This document shows, one piece after another, positions 23,044 to 36,555 of a DNA stretch of 64,000 bases. This DNA is from Chrysomallon squamiferum. Lineage: Eukaryota; Mollusca; Gastropoda; Neomphalida; Peltospiridae. Numbering within the stretch: position 1 is the first letter of the stretch; every line of letters begins with the position of its first letter. A model generated the notes under the pieces. The model did no database searches. It was not told the DNA's origin and saw only the letters and a list, made by a program, of their open reading frames with translations. The stretch spans positions 16,229,391 through 16,293,390 of the forward strand of contig CM022668.1 of NCBI GenBank assembly GCA_012295275.1, written 5' to 3'. Made by a program: the position numbers and the translations under genes.

Positions 23044-23106
<63 letters not shown>

Positions 23107-23138
23107 CCTCTCTCTCTCTCTCTCTATATATATATATC
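23033..23138. repeat. Compound microsatellite (TG)n(TC)n(TA)n
   Basis: TG then TC with two CCC interruptions, then TA; low-complexity open frames here are artefacts. Confidence 0.95.
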
Positions 23139-23367
23139 TAGACATATACTACATACACACATCACTCTCTCTCTCCTCTATATTATTTTATTCTACACAT
23201 ACCTCTTCCTTTTGTTGGTGGATACAGATAAAACCCCATGCCGCACGCTCCACATCTATTTCCCGTCTCTCTTTATCAAAGGGATGTACTCTCGTTAGAT
23301 CTCTCTATATGTGCTAAGGTCATTTTCTTCTTGAATAGGCTCTGGAAAAAAATATATATAGTAGTAA

Positions 23368-23433
<66 letters not shown>

Positions 23434-23504
23434 AAGAAGAAGAAGCAGAAGAAGAAGATAGATAGATAGAGAGAGAGAATATCTGCTTATGCATAATAAA
23501 AATG

Positions 23505-23587
<83 letters not shown>
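23368..23587. repeat. Compound microsatellite (AAT)n(AAG)n ... (CT)n
   Basis: AAT (about 23368-23403) passes into AAG (to about 23458), then GATA and GA, and after about 40 bp a pure CT array (23503-23587). Confidence 0.95.
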
Positions 23588-23591
<4 letters not shown>

Positions 23592-23770
23592 ACGTATACA
23601 TGGATGAGCACATTCCAGAGTAAAACAAGAACATATAAATGTTGATCAGTGGGAGATACAATTTATAATATGCCAAATCGCAGTCAAATATTCGTGTTAA
23701 CCTTTCCAGTTAGTAACGGGATGATTAATTACCAGTAACTGTTGCTATTCGAGCCACGTATATATATCTT

Positions 23771-23814
<44 letters not shown>

Positions 23815-24869
23815 GTAGGCGTTCTCGTTTAAAGTGTGAAGCATTTGTTAATTGATATCTTTAGAGAAAGTATACTTCATTATCATTAATGTTATCGATA
23901 AGTGTTACATTTAAAACTAATTAATGTGTTTGCTTGTTGTTGTTTTTTTATTATTTACTGGCCTGCATCTGCCACACGAATGTAATTATGACCTCTTTAT
24001 ATCTGACTGCGGTACAGAATTAAACAAAGGAAAAAAGGAAAAACAACAGAAATGTGATTACGGGGATCTGCTCGGAGGCGTTGTGTCTGTTGTGATATTT
24101 GCAGACGCATGTCGAACGCTCGTGTTTGGCACGCGCGTCTAGCCACGTGTTAGCCGGCCAGATAGCAAATATTTTCATATCTGATCACGAAGCATATACG
24201 ATCGCGATTTATACTCTCTAGGTACACGAAATACTTACTGCATATGCCAGTGCTTCGGCTAAATGTAAATGTTGACGCAACACAAATTGACCACAGATTC
24301 GTATCCGCTTTACGAACTGGCGGCTGGCCAGTTTTACCTGTAACCTGCTTGTATTGACAATATGGCCCCTGCTCTTTCACAACGCATCTCTGATTACCTA
24401 ATATCAATTTTATTGCTTCCACATTGCGAATGTTGCTAAATACAACAATCACGTCCACAAGCCGCAAACAAAAAAACGGTGTTTTTATTTCTTTGTGAGA
24501 AGCTTGTTTCGCGTCCGGTGTTTCGCATCAAGACACTAGTTCGAACCACCTTGCGTGCAAGATAACTTCGGCTCAGATTAAAAACGAGAAAGATCCGCGA
24601 AGAAACTAATCTGTTTGTAATTTAATAACTGTCGCTGCTCTTGTGAAATAATACATGTACATATGTTTAAGTAGGATTTTGAAATATCGTTATTATGAAT
24701 ATTAAGTATATTCTTTGTTTTCTTTCATCTTTTATTTATATATTTGTTTTCATTTATTATAAAAAAATTTAAGACTGAATTATTAACTTTAAGTTTTATT
24801 ATGGTAAACTAAATTATTATAATTTGACGGTAAATAAATGAAGAAACTTTAAATAAAATAAATGTTATT

Positions 24870-24870
24870 A

Positions 24871-24919
<49 letters not shown>

Positions 24920-24920
24920 G
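24870..24920. repeat. (AAT)n microsatellite
   Basis: About 16 AAT units. The DNA to its right (24921-25020) is a unique, less AT-rich block and might be a retroposon body. Confidence 0.9.
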
Positions 24921-25173
24921 TTTATTATCTTTAAACCCGGTGGGCTATTTTCTTCTTTCTTTTTAACCTCAGCTTTGATTTTAAAAAATCCCCCCAAAAA
25001 CCCGTATACAAACTTTTCCAAAAAGAAAATAAGAATAAAATAAAATACAGTTGAATTAGAGCGGCACACCTGTGTCTTGATATTTCAGAAACTTAATAAC
25101 TGTGATATTTAAGCTATTTCAAGTTGAAATGTTTCCTTGACTATTAACACTTGCAATGTCACCTTGGAGGTGC

Positions 25174-25267
25174 CATGGCAACACCGACTACAGTTACTTT
25201 CTCGTCGTCTACAGTTTCCTCATATACGTATCCCATGCTCTGATAAGACGAACGCGGCGAACTAAAG
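25174..25267 (+). other. Possible non-coding first exon (donor-like end)
   Basis: A small CpG-containing block in AT-rich DNA ends in CTAAAG|GTAAGT, a near-perfect 5' splice site. It contains a short open frame starting at the ATG in CCATGGCAACACC (22 codons). No downstream exon was recognised on this strand, so this is only a candidate 5' UTR exon. Confidence 0.2.
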
Positions 25268-26319
25268 GTAAGTTAACTCTTTCTCCGTTATTACCAGCTA
25301 CTTTACGTTTAAATAATATTAAATAAAACAGCATGTAATATTGTGTAAAAAAAGAAAAGAAAAGAGAAATAAAATTATATGGTATTTAAAGTCGTAGAAT
25401 TGTGTTCGACTTAGAATTTAAAATTTAATTTTTATTTATAATTATAATTTATTTAGTCTTTATATCTTTGTCAAACGTATGGTGATTTTATTTTCACAAA
25501 ATTTAGTTAAATCCACAACCAAAAATTTTGTTTCAAAATCGCTTCTGTTCATATTTCCATATATTCAAAGTTTTATAGTAGAAAAGTGTATGTTTTGACT
25601 TGAAAAACTCATGTTGTGTTTTTCAGTTTAATATGTAAAAAATGCAGTAATGGTCATTAGTATTATTTGTTTATTTTATTTTATTTACTTATTCATTCAT
25701 TCAATTGTTTGTTTATTTATTTATTTTTGATTTGTTTGTTTGTTTGTTTATTTATTTATTTAATTGTCGTTTATTTATTTAGCAGAACAAAATTTCTCAT
25801 TGCAATTTTTAAACACGCTCGCTGCGGGCATTCAGCGGTGCTGTTTTAACTTTCATTCATACGTTAAACCACTGATTTTATATTCCAAAGTTACGATATT
25901 TTACTCAGTTGTGGTGACAAATATATTTCACAGACTGAGTACCCATAACGATAACTCTGCCAGAAGTGATTTAAACCCATTTTATCACATAACAATAATA
26001 TCGGTACTTTAGTTCTACAAATAAAAATTATGCAAATATTTTGCAACAAAAAGCTTTTCTGACGATTACCAAATCCATGCGTACACATGCATGCATTAAC
26101 CCACATATACACATGCATGCATTAACCCACATATACACATGCCTCAGTATACATGCGGCACATACATATGCATACATACACTTATATGATGCTTTTCTGT
26201 CTTTGTATAATCTGTCAGTATGTCGTCCATTCTGCCTATGTAACAACAACAACAATAATAATAATTATAATATACACGCATAAAACATACATGCGTACAT
26301 TTGTGTATATATCTTTATG

Positions 26320-26333
26320 TATCTATCTATCTA

Positions 26334-26396
<63 letters not shown>
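26320..26396. repeat. (CTAT)n microsatellite
   Basis: Nearly perfect CTAT units followed by TA repeats. Confidence 0.95.
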
Positions 26397-26654
26397 ATAT
26401 ATATACATTTTTTTATAACTACTCATAGCCTCTCATAAATACTTTGTACGGACTGGCTTATGAACTTAGATACAGCTTGAAAGAGTCCAGCGTGTTAGAT
26501 TTGTTCTTTGATAAGGTTAAAATAAAACTGCTCCTCCTCATTCCACTGGAACCATTCTCTCCGACTACTGATGTAATAAAGCTTCAAACGTGCTGGCAGC
26601 TGAAAAGGTCTGCATTAGAATCTTTTATAACGTGTTTTAAATTTGTGATTTCAC

Positions 26655-26700
26655 TGAAATAGCTCAGTCGGCTAAAGAAAGCGTTTGTGTGGCTGATAAC
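26655..26700 (+). mobile_element. tRNA-like 5' half (SINE or tRNA remnant)
   Basis: TAGCTCAGTCGG fits the pol III A-box/D-arm consensus, and AAGCGTTTGTGTGGCTGATA resembles the following D- and anticodon-arm DNA. No B-box or T-arm follows, so it is a truncated tRNA-derived fragment. Confidence 0.3.
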
Positions 26701-28638
26701 ATATATTACACCAGATAACCTGTGTATAATGTGTATGTAGGTATTTCTGTTTATATATATAGATGTATTAATATGCATATATATATTAATATTCACACAT
26801 ATATTGATATGTACATATAAATGAATTCATGTAGCGTGTATAAAAAAATACCTACATACGCATTATACATAGGTTATATATATATATATATGCACAAAAG
26901 ATATAAAATATGTATATATATATATATATATTTATATATACACACACAAACGCACAAAAACATCCATCCATCCATACATACGTATATAGAGATACATATA
27001 AAAACAAATACACACACAACACACACACACACACACACACACATATTTTTATGGCTTGCCATTGATTTTCGTTACAAATAATCACAGTTGATATTAACAT
27101 AGATGGAATATTATATATAATTTAGTTTTATTGTACTTTTCTTGACTAGATCTTTGCTACTTTTATTAAGAAACTTAAAAGAAACATTTATCTAGAAAAT
27201 CCCAACACACTGACTTCACTGCTGTCACTGATACACGTAAATTATTACCTGTGTTATGTCTGCATGTGTATGTGTGTGTGTGTGTGTGTACATGTGCGAA
27301 TGTGTGTGTGTGTGTGTATATGTCTGTATATATGTGGGTATGTATGCATATATTTTATATCTTTTGTGCATGTATATTCCTAAAAAAAGTGTATTTGTGT
27401 GTGCGTTTTACTGAAACTTGTAGTGTGTACGTCTGTCTTTGTGTGTGCCGCCTTTTACCACATATTTTAAACTTACGTTTCTCAAATTTATTTATTAGAT
27501 AGGTAGACATATTTCTTTATGTACCCCTCACCCTAAAACTTCAAACACTGTGCAGCTGAGTGCAGTTTATTGTTGACTGTAAATCTTCTAACTTTGATGT
27601 AGTGAGCTGAAAGCGTTGTATATTATTATCTATATCGCGGGTACGAGGTTCTGTTGACTTACGGCAAATATTTGAGCTCACACAAAATGTTTTGCAGATA
27701 AGCTCGTTTCCCAGTGATACATCTCTCCCTGTGTCTCAGAGCCCAACACCCTCGGGCGTGTTCAGTCATGCATGACATACACTCGAGTAGATAAGAAGAC
27801 ACAGAGTACCTCTTCGTCGTTGTGAAGGATAAAGTATAATTATAATTATTCTAGGTCTACAGTTCTGAATAGCCTGGCGTTCGGGCAGACGGATCTGTAA
27901 CAGGTTAAAAAAGAAATATATATATATTTAAAATGAAAAATAACCTCCATATCACGAGTGATAACTATTATGATAACAAAAACAGTAATATTTTCGTACA
28001 GTCACCAGTAAGAGTGAAACAATAAAGCGGTTTATAAGGTTATCTGATAATTGTTATTTATGTTAATTAACGCTAATGCCACGTCCCGTTGTGAAATTAG
28101 CCGCATTCTGAAGCGGTACGGACAATTATGAAATATCGTCTGTGTATGCCCTGTGATAAAATCTCCCTGCTTAATACGTTACTAAACTAATATTAAATAA
28201 AATTGACTAAATTAGTTAACACTTAAAACATTACTTATCTGCAATATGTATGAAACCGATCAAATAAGGAATATTTTTAACAGCTGAGCATTTAGAACAA
28301 GTCACCTAGGGTTACAATAATAGCCACGTAGATAATTGTTTATTACTTGCGTCATTGCAATTGTCTGTCATATCAAAACATTATGTTTCTGGTAAACAAT
28401 ATTCGTGATTAATATGAGATAAAAAAAATATTCTACGCTCCCTTCAAGATATATTTTTGAAACGTGTAATTTTACAGAATGTTTGCACCCGTTAGGCGTT
28501 TTCATACATACACTGATCTGGAAAGGAGTGACGTGTAAGTTGACAATCAAAACAGATTAACATAACCCTGAAAATTCAGCTAACGGCATAATGTCTATAA
28601 TTATAACACACACATGTATGTATACGTGAAGAAATATC

Positions 28639-28742
<104 letters not shown>

Positions 28743-29854
28743 TATATGCATATATAGATGTTTTTGTACGTATTTCTGTGTTTTTGTCTGTATGTACGTG
28801 TATGTGTGCGTGCGTGCGTATGTGCACATTAATAAATTATTTCTGACAGACTGCTGTTTATAAAGTGTGTATGTATATGTGTTTATATGCACGTATGTTC
28901 CTGCATACGTGTGTATTCCTGTGTATATCGTATGTGTGAGTTTCTGTAAGTAATGAGCTGTTATCTGCGGTGTAGGTTGTGTCAACACTGTACGTCAAAG
29001 ATTATCTTTGTCGTAGACGTTGTAAACAGAATAAACACGACAGAATAAACAGGCAGACACAAATACTTGTACGTAATTAAAAAAAAAAAAAAAAAAAGCG
29101 AGGTTGCCATAGGGTGGGGAATTTATTAGGCGAGGTTAGTAGGGTGTGTGTATGCGTGTGGGTAGGGAAGAGTTATAAGGCGAGTTTACCAGTGTTTGAG
29201 GATAGGGGGGGAGAATCATTAACACTGAAAATTAAAAGGCGAGTTTACTGCGGTGGGTGTGTTATATAGATTTTTAAAAATTTATATTTTCATTAATGTT
29301 TTTCATTTTTTTCATTTTTAACTTTGCAGTCTTGAAAACTGATAAACCACATATATAAATACTCTTCTTACTTTTCTGTGTGACAGCGGGTTGTCAGTGT
29401 ACACAGACACGCCCACAGGTTGCTGGGGTTACCTGGAGTTTACTCACACCTGTAATACACAGATTACAACACACAGGTGAAAACCTGGATTAGCTTGGTG
29501 AAGAATGTGAATTTAGATTATACACTTTATCATTCTGATAGTGTTTAGTGGAGAAACTCGTTAAATATCTACATGAATAATAATAATAAGTGAATAATAA
29601 TAACTATAATTAAAACAATAATAATAATAATAACAATATAATAAAACATGTAGTAACAAAAATAATACTGTTACTGGTGCTGCTGCATCTACGACTGCTA
29701 CCATTAGGGCCACTACACCTCGACAACAACAACCAGTACATCAGCTACCTCCTTACTACTTTTTCTACTACTACTACAGCGGCTTTTATTTTTGCAAAAA
29801 TTACTCTATCGCTATTATTACTATTTCCATCACCATCAACAACAGCCACTACTT

Positions 29855-29945
29855 CTACTGCTACGACATTACTGTGACCATGAAACCTTTTCTGCTACTG
29901 CTACGACATTACTGTGACCATGAAACCTTTTCTGCTACTGCTACC
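29855..29945. repeat. 40-bp tandem duplication
   Basis: CTACTGCTACGACATTACTG and following bases recur at 29855 and 29895, with a partial third start at 29935. Confidence 0.9.
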
Positions 29946-29989
29946 GTCACTAATATTATTCCTGTCATCATCACCATTTGAACAGCAAC

Positions 29990-30184
29990 AACAACAACAA
30001 TTACTGTTAACACTGATAATCATAACAATATTATTACTACTACTTCTACTACTACTACTACTGTTACAACAACAACAACTACTACTACTACTACACCACC
30101 ACCACCAACAACAACTACTCCTATTATTACCACTACCACTATTACTACTACTATTATTACTACTATTACTACTACTACTACTAT

Positions 30185-30216
<32 letters not shown>

Positions 30217-30345
30217 TAGATACTATTACAACTATTATTCCTACTGTTACTACTACTACCACTCCTAGTACTATTACAAATTCCACTGTTATTACTAATA
30301 CAACTATTTCTACTACAATTACTACTACTACTACTACGCACTTCA
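29990..30345. repeat. Trinucleotide-rich tract (ACT/AAC/ATT)
   Basis: About 350 bp of degenerate CTA, CAA and TTA triplets. Poly-Leu, poly-Ser and poly-Val frames on both strands come from it. Confidence 0.92.
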
Positions 30346-30717
30346 GTTATGACTGTGATTGCATAATAACATGTATTGTTCACAGCGTGCTCTCTACCAT
30401 TTCAACAATACTGATTTGTTCTTTTCACGGCGGACACTCCCGAATGTTTCCGATAGATCACGTTACTTATGTCGACGTCATTCGCTGCACCTTTTAGTCG
30501 GTTGTCGAGTGCATGTATACAGCACAGTAAGTCATAATATTTGACATAATACAGTTATTTGCCGTAACCTAATGAACAAAGTTACAGAGTTAAAAATGTC
30601 AAGCTGACTAATACAGACAGAGAGAGCTGTGTGAATGTAATTGCTAGCTACTTGAAATACTAATACAATTAGACGTGTAAGTAATTGTCGTGTATATTTC
30701 CTTTTAAATTTCGTTTG

Positions 30718-30790
30718 CTGTGAGTGGTGTAGTGGTTAGAGCGTTTTCCCTAAATATCAAGGCACGTAGGATCTATTCCTTTCGTCGGTA
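30718..30790 (+). mobile_element. tRNA-derived SINE head
   Basis: TGGTGTAGTGG matches the pol III A-box consensus, followed by TTAGAGCG as in tRNA D-arms. GGATCTATTCC about 45 nt downstream is a degenerate B-box. A pyrimidine-rich tail follows. Either a SINE 5' end or a decayed tRNA. Confidence 0.45.
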
Positions 30791-31540
30791 TAGCGTGTTA
30801 TGTCGAGATCTAAAAATTTTTTATTTTTTGTTCCTTGATTGTTTTTTTCCGTCCTTCTTTTCATTCCTCCTTTTTGTTCCTTTCTTCATTTATTTACTAA
30901 TACGTTCATTCTTTCCCCAAGCATCCTTCGACCCCAGATAACTTCCGTTTTTTATTTATTTCACTCTTACCCAAGTATCATTCGACCCTCGAACGTGTCA
31001 ACATATTTCCAGATAAAAAGTTTACTTTATCAGGTATACAAAGTCCACGTCAGCATTTTTCTGTTTGTTCTTTGTACAACATAGAACAAACTTACAAAAC
31101 AGTGCAAAGTAAACACAGACTGAGAAATTTGATAACAAAGTCAACATTTTGATTTTCATTTCTTTCTCAGCTATGCTATTTTACTTTTATTTACGACGCT
31201 AATTTTTCAAAACATAGGTTTTAGTTTTAAATAAATATATATATATATATATGTTTACGTAGAATATTTTATAAATAAACAAATTATTTTATTATTTTTC
31301 ATTTTTTCATTTTTTTCATTTTTTTATTTTTTTTTATTTTTTTTTGTTTTGAATAATGTGTTTATTTTTGGTTTCGTTTGAAATATATGTGTCTGTGTAA
31401 TAATAATGTAAACAAATAAAAATAGTAATAAAAAGTAACATGTTCAGTTCAGGTTTATCATATTACATTTCGTTATATAATTATATATATTTGTTTACGT
31501 TGTTTTTATATATTTGTTAGTTAAAAACCACGTATATGAA

Positions 31541-31541
31541 T

Positions 31542-31609
<68 letters not shown>

Positions 31610-31611
31610 TA
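31541..31611. repeat. (AAT)n microsatellite
   Basis: About 23 AAT units followed by AGT/AGC variants. Confidence 0.95.
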
Positions 31612-31898
31612 GTAACAGTAGTAATAGTAGTAGTAGCAGTACTAATAGTAATATTATTAGTAAAAGTAGTAGTAGTGATAATGATGATGAATACTCATAA
31701 TTGTTATATTGCTAATACCAACAACAACAACAACAATAATAAATAAATAAATAAATAAATAACAGTAGGAATACTAATATTAATAGTAGCAGTAATAGTA
31801 GTAGTAATAATAACAACAACGAACTGTGGCAAAAGTTATCGATATAATGCACACATACATACATACATTCTCATACTCACACACAGACACACACGTGT

Positions 31899-32090
<192 letters not shown>

Positions 32091-32723
32091 TGTCTTTGCG
32101 TGTGAGCATGTTTATGTATACGTGTGCATTATATATCAGTAACTTATGCCGTACATAAAAACTCCCATGCAGCATCAAACGTTATGGTTCATGCTTACAT
32201 ACCAGCGTCATTCGCGGTGTAATAAAATGCATTAGAAAGCGAGCTGTTGCTGCCGATGTGAATGGATTAATTAACTCCTTCCACAGATGTCGTCTGCCAC
32301 AAAACCCGTGAAAAGTGCACGCAACAATTCATTCACTCTCCCTGCTCCACTAAACGACTCGGTGAATAGTTGTTTGCTTTACGAGGCCATAAATCATTAT
32401 AATTAAAATTTGGTGGCAAATGAGGAATTGCACGAGGAACGTAACTCGCGGTTCTTATTGATATGACTTGTTATTTAATAAGTAGAATTCCTGAGCACTG
32501 GTTGGAACAGAAAAAATGGTCTGTTTTGTGATCCCATGAGGACCCAGTCGGCAGTTTTCACTGTAGATACTGTAATATTGTAATATATTTGTACTCGACC
32601 CGTATTATGATAAAATGACAACAATAACAAAACCTGAACAGTAACAACATTTACCAGCAACAAAAACAGTAACAAGAAGAACGTTATGTAACGTAAGCTG
32701 TGGTATTTTGAGCAGCAGCACGG

Positions 32724-33078
32724 CAAGTAAATACACGTGAACTGAAATATATCACGTTTACTGTGACACTGGTATCTCTGTTTGAAACAAGTAAATACAC
32801 GTGAACTGAAATATATCACGTTTACTGTGACACTGGTATCTCTGTTTGAAACAAGTAAATACACGTGAACTGAAATATATCACGTTTACTGTGACACTGG
32901 TATCTCTGTTTGAAAACAAGTAAATACACGTGAACTGAAATATATCACGTTTACTGTGACACTGGTATCTCTGTTTGAAACAAGTAAATACACGTGAACT
33001 GAAATATATCACGTTTACTGTGACACTGGTATCTCTGTTTATATCACGTTTACTGTGACACTGGTATCTCTGTTTGAA
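32724..33078. repeat. 64-bp minisatellite, five copies plus a partial, each with CACGTG
   Basis: Unit starts at 32724, 32788, 32852, 32917 and 32981, with a truncated copy from about 33039. Each unit holds TACACGTGAACTG and ATATCACGTTTACTGTGACA. Copies are almost identical; one has a single inserted A. Confidence 0.95.
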
Positions 33079-33221
33079 ACGTGGGTGCTAAGAAAGAAGA
33101 AAATAAAACAAACAAAACAAAGAACAGCATCTAAAGACAGTGAGTCTGACAACTAGGTACTGTCATTAAAATCAAGACGCATGTACATACGTTTGAATAT
33201 ATACATTACACACATGTACAC

Positions 33222-33249
33222 ATATCTATCTATCTGTCTGTCTGTCTTT

Positions 33250-33301
<52 letters not shown>

Positions 33302-33302
33302 A
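33222..33302. repeat. (TATC)n microsatellite
   Basis: TATC with a short TGTC interruption, nearly perfect. Confidence 0.95.
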
Positions 33303-33544
33303 TACGTATAGGTATATTGTTTGTCTGTCTGTGTGTGTGTGTGTGTGTATATATGTATAGATATATAATCATATGTACATATGTATATACACACGTTATA
33401 TTCACATGTACACATATATCTACGCTTATATTTATATACACACACACACACACACAATATACCTGTCAGTTTTGTATTGTAAAACATTAATTCCAGCATA
33501 AAATCAATAAAAGATAAAAAAAAATAAAACAAAAACAAACACGC

Positions 33545-33547
33545 AAA

Positions 33548-33578
<31 letters not shown>

Positions 33579-33591
33579 ACAAACAAACAAA

Positions 33592-33646
<55 letters not shown>

Positions 33647-33700
33647 ACAAACAAATAAATAAATAAGTAAGCAAATAAGTAAGTAAATAAATAAATAAAT
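33545..33700. repeat. (AAAT)n microsatellite with AAAC variants
   Basis: About 155 bp of AAAT/AAAC units. Source of the repeated YLFIYLF frames on the minus strand. Confidence 0.95.
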
Positions 33701-33908
33701 AATTTTAAAAAAAATGAAATCAAAAACAAACACACCTACAAAATATTTCTAAGTTCACTGTGACATGAGACCCAAAAACTGGATTTTTATTACCTCGTTT
33801 CCATAATTTCAAATGCACTTGCATAAATTACTGACAGAAATATCTGTCTTTCACCTCCTCTCCGCTAACCTAAATAGGATATGCATATAATAATGTGTGT
33901 GTTTATAT

Positions 33909-33913
33909 ATACA

Positions 33914-33944
<31 letters not shown>

Positions 33945-33990
33945 GTTTATATACACATACATACATACATACATACATACATAAACATAT
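33909..33990. repeat. (ATAC)n microsatellite
   Basis: Two ATAC arrays separated by ATATGTTTATATAC. Confidence 0.93.
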
Positions 33991-34636
33991 ACAAGTAAAT
34001 AAATAGACAGACAGATACACACACACACACATGTAGCCTATATCTGTGTGTGTGTCTAACATACGTATACATAATTGTGCAACATATGCAAAAATACAGG
34101 CTTTATCTATGTACACACTATGTACCTGTCTACCTACCTGTCTATCTACATCCAACACATACACGCAAAAGTGTATTCTTGTCCAGGTGTCTAACTCCAG
34201 ATATCTGACTTCAGTTTTAACAGCTAAATTACGTCATAGAAATGTTGTCGTCATAGTTATCCGAAACAAAGTCAGATCACTTGTTAATACTTAAGTCAAC
34301 ACGTATGCCACCACCATAACAACTACGACTATTACTACTACTACTACTATTACGACTATTACTACTACTACTAAACTACTAATACGACTATTATTACTAC
34401 TACTAATACCAACTACTATTTTTACTACTACTACTAATAAAGGTCCTTCTTATTAAGAAAAATTAAGTTTTGGATCCCAGACGCAAAAACATAAAATAAT
34501 AATATCAATAAATAAAAAAAAAAAAAAAAATAAATGAATAAATAAATAATAATAATAAAAAAAAACAGAAGCACTTAATTATACTGAATATGTTCATATA
34601 CAGAAGCAGATGTCTGTATTTGGTTGTGTATATGTG

Positions 34637-34639
<3 letters not shown>

Positions 34640-34681
<42 letters not shown>
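34640..34681. repeat. (TG)n microsatellite
   Basis: Perfect TG array. Confidence 0.95.
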
Positions 34682-34683
<2 letters not shown>

Positions 34684-36004
34684 CTACACTTTTTTCGTTT
34701 TCTTTAATTTCTTTTCTTTTTTTTCTTTTTATAAATGTACTAGTATTTAATCATTTCAGTTAAAAACGATATTACTCTATTTCTAACAATGCATGTCAGT
34801 TTTTTGACGTCGACAATGTAACATTTAATAATTATAAATATATAATTTTAATACTTCTGTATTTCTTAAAAAAAAAAAAAAAAAAAAAAAAGAAAATAAA
34901 ACAGAGAAGAAACTCGGTGCCATCACTTCAAGGCCTATTTTTTTCCAGTTAGCAACAAAATATTTTTTTATATCAACCATCCCACAAACAGCATGTCCAT
35001 ACCGCGACCGTTTGTTATACGAGAATTTGTTGTATAAGTTAATTAATCTAAAGTTTCATATAAACCGACATCACAAACGGGAAGTGTTGTAGATGTGAAC
35101 TTAAATCAAGGTTTTGTTAATCATAAAACTGCTTGTTTTGTCTGCTGAAAACAAAGGTCATTTTCTGTTGTCAAATATTAATTGTTTTACACGTGTTATT
35201 TAAGTATAAATTAAAAATAACCGAAATGACAGCAATAATTTTTTTTTTTTTTTTTTTTATTTTTTTTTATTTTTTTTTAAAAAAATAAAATATATATATA
35301 TATATTTTGTTTTTTTTTTATTTTGTTTTTGACATTAATTTTTAATTGATGAACAAACCGATTTTAAATAAATTATAAAATTTGTTTCATTTAAATCCAT
35401 TCTTATATAAGTTTTACTGATATTTACATTACTATGTACATGGATAATCTTTATATGCTTGGTTTTATTAATATGTGATTATTTATATATGCAACATGCA
35501 TAATGCGTGTGTTTCCATTTGGTGTGTTTATGTACAAATATGTATGTATGTATGTATGTGTGTATGTGTGTGTGTATGTATGTATGTATGTATGCATGTA
35601 CCTTTAATAAATTTAACTTTTTTATCTGTTTCATCATTTTCTCTTTATAAAATAATCCTACAGCTCTCATCAAAAATACTTGCGTATACCTAATCTATCA
35701 TATGACAAGTACACTAACGCTAAAACTGTTTTCCCAATAAAACTAACAACTCATAAACTTCAAGCCAGTCTCACTGTGTTCTTGTTTAGTTCAGAGTTTT
35801 AATGTCACAAGTCGGAATATTTGTGTTTCATATGCTCATGTTTTATGTTTTTTTATCTCATGCTTCGACTAATTGATTAAGGAAACAAGGTGTTACAGAA
35901 AATAAATAGAACTACGACATATTTGATTAATAATGTGTAAAATAATTATTACTTTGAAAATAACGTGTAAACAAATGTTGTTGTGAATTGTTCCTGTACA
36001 AGTG

Positions 36005-36075
36005 GATTGTGTTTTTGTGGTAAGGAGTTGTACGTGACGTCTGACAGTCAGTGAGTTCAATCCTCCTGACTACGT
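36005..36075 (+). mobile_element. tRNA-like fragment with B-box
   Basis: GAGTTCAATCC fits the pol III B-box GWTCRANNC, and about 35 nt upstream TGTGGTAAGGAG is a weak A-box. Likely a decayed tRNA-derived SINE. Confidence 0.35.
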
Positions 36076-36401
36076 GAACTGACGAATTCAGCATTTGGTA
36101 TATTTGTTAATAACTGCAGTAATAAAATAACAACAACAACAACGACAAAAACAGTGAAGTAACAACAATAACAACGTAAAAATGTTGAGAATTGATAACT
36201 GAAATTAAAGGAGATAACAAACAATAGTATTAGTATCTTATCGAGTTTGAGATGTGCGGTACGTCATCCACTGCGCAGCAACGTCCCCGTAGGAACGGCA
36301 CGGACACGCATACAACAGCTGTACACAGGAGATAACATTGTCTGTTAGTCCGACTGGGTAACTGTGCAAGTCTGAAATATGTCTGACAGGCAGATATTAA
36401 A

Positions 36402-36555
36402 ACACGTGTTTAGAGTCAAAGTCTTAAACACAAAACACCCAGTTAAAATAACACGTGTTTAGAGTCAAAGTCTTAAACACAAAACACCCAGTTAAAATAA
36501 CACGTGTTTAGAGTCAAAGTCTTAAACACAAAACACCCAGTTAAAATAACACGTG
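36402..36555. repeat. 49-bp minisatellite, three copies plus a partial, each starting ACACGTG
   Basis: Unit starts at 36402, 36451, 36500 and 36549 (partial), with ACACGTGTTTAGAGTCAAAG as the opening. The three full copies are identical by eye. Confidence 0.95.

Larger units (their letters stand above)
21908..25100. other. Region upstream of GMPPA, no recognised gene
   Basis: Contains the presumed GMPPA promoter (no TATA box seen near 21910-22070), a poly-A tract (22450-22477), and compound microsatellites at 23033-23138 and 23368-23587. A less AT-rich stretch (about 23920-24600) has two short open frames (23924-24142 plus, 24150-24467 minus) with no recognisable domain; it may be old transposon sequence. 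Confidence 0.6.

Noticed and set aside
24150-24467. 105-codon minus-strand open frame
   Set aside because: No low complexity, but no domain, start context or splice partner was recognised; may be old transposon sequence, not enough to call a gene.
24520-24560. tRNA T-arm-like AGTTCGAACC
   Set aside because: No A-box or acceptor stem upstream; not enough for a tRNA or SINE call.
32724-33078. CRISPR-like array
   Set aside because: Repeats are contiguous with no unique spacers, and the genome is eukaryotic; it is a minisatellite. The same holds for 36402-36555, 43227-43392 and 13958-14433.
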